Assembly: GCA_900768995.1 (NCBI GenBank)
Contig: CAAGEZ010000065.1
Span: forward strand, 1 to 5,342
From: Oscillospiraceae bacterium
GTDB taxonomy: Bacteria > Bacillota > Clostridia > Oscillospirales > Ruminococcaceae
DNA length: 5,342 nt
Direction: 5' to 3'
Shown: positions 5,307 to 5,342 of the stretch, in pieces
Layout of the letters: every line of letters starts with the position of its first letter
Position numbering within the stretch: the first letter of the stretch is position 1
Notes under the pieces: generated by a model
Told to the model about the DNA's origin: nothing
The model's input: the letters and a program-made list of their open reading frames with translations, nothing else
Database searches by the model: none
Position numbers and translations under genes: made by a program

Positions 5307-5342
5307 CTATGCTGCCCTGTGTCTGTATTCGACAGGAGAAAG
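5307..5342 (-). CDS. IS3-family transposase OrfB, C-terminal 11 codons (partial)
   Basis: Reading the minus strand from the window edge gives LSPVEYRHRAA and then TAG (5309-5307). A C-terminal LSPVEYR or LSPVQYR is typical of the integrase-type OrfB of IS3-family elements. Only the extreme C-terminus is present; the DDE catalytic domain lies beyond 5342. The identification rests on this short motif plus the adjoining terminator and terminal repeat, which agree with it. Confidence 0.75.
   Translation of the reverse strand, partial: LSPVEYRHRAA

Larger units (their letters stand above)
5227..5342 (-). mobile_element. IS3-family insertion sequence, transposase-proximal end only
   Basis: The right edge contains the last part of an insertion sequence lying on the minus strand: the end of the OrfB transposase, a terminator hairpin, then the terminal repeat. 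The repeat, read inward from the hom side, has the TGnnnTGnCCCC-AAAAGTTAGACA form that I associate with IS3-family elements of Clostridia. The outer end could be at 5227 (TGCATTGCCCCC) or 5232 (TGCCCCC); the choice depends on the other end, which is outside the window. If 5227 is right, the three bases before it (ATA, 5224-5226) would be the candidate target duplication. The insertion sits just behind the hom terminator and disrupts no visible gene. Confidence 0.75.

Overview
The window looks like a piece of a Gram-positive gut or rumen bacterium of the Clostridia, probably Ruminococcus or another Oscillospiraceae. The basis is the protein families (an UPF0735/PheB-type ACT protein next to homoserine dehydrogenase, a short TfoX N-domain protein, a CE2-like SGNH esterase), strong AGGAGG-type ribosome binding sites, and near-consensus sigma-A promoters in AT-rich spacers between moderately GC coding DNA. 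The genus is an inference from gene content and style, not from a marker gene.

Layout. Bases 1-292 carry no convincing gene. The first ~100 bases are GC-richer and fold into nested hairpins (perhaps the end of a structured RNA or a palindromic intergenic repeat, not identified). They are followed by an AT-rich stretch with an extended -10 promoter. That promoter drives a two-gene unit: a cytoplasmic SGNH/GDSL esterase of CE2 type (293-1345) and, overlapping it by one base, a membrane PAP2 phosphatase (1345-1905). A perfect 19-bp hairpin at 1907-1954 ends this unit and also serves the convergent minus-strand unit: a YkvA/DUF1232 membrane protein (2285-3139) followed by a TfoX N-domain protein (1954-2274). 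The YkvA gene is best started at 3139, because the longer reading frame begins inside its own promoter.

The spacer 3140-3402 holds two divergent consensus promoters. The rightward one drives an ACT-domain protein (3403-3876) and homoserine dehydrogenase hom (3943-5169), the branch-point step towards threonine and methionine. The free-standing ACT protein has the classic ACT ligand motif, while the ACT-like tail of this homoserine dehydrogenase looks reduced, so amino-acid sensing could be carried by the neighbour. A strong hairpin follows hom.

From about 5227 to the right edge lies the end of an IS3-family insertion sequence on the minus strand: terminal inverted repeat, a terminator hairpin, and the last 11 codons of the OrfB transposase. 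Most of the element is outside the window.

Overall this is largely ordinary chromosomal housekeeping and accessory DNA. I see no CRISPR array, tRNA, rRNA or clear defence system. The points most worth checking are the unknown N-terminal domain fused to YkvA, the ACT/hom pairing, and the unidentified folded segment at the left edge.
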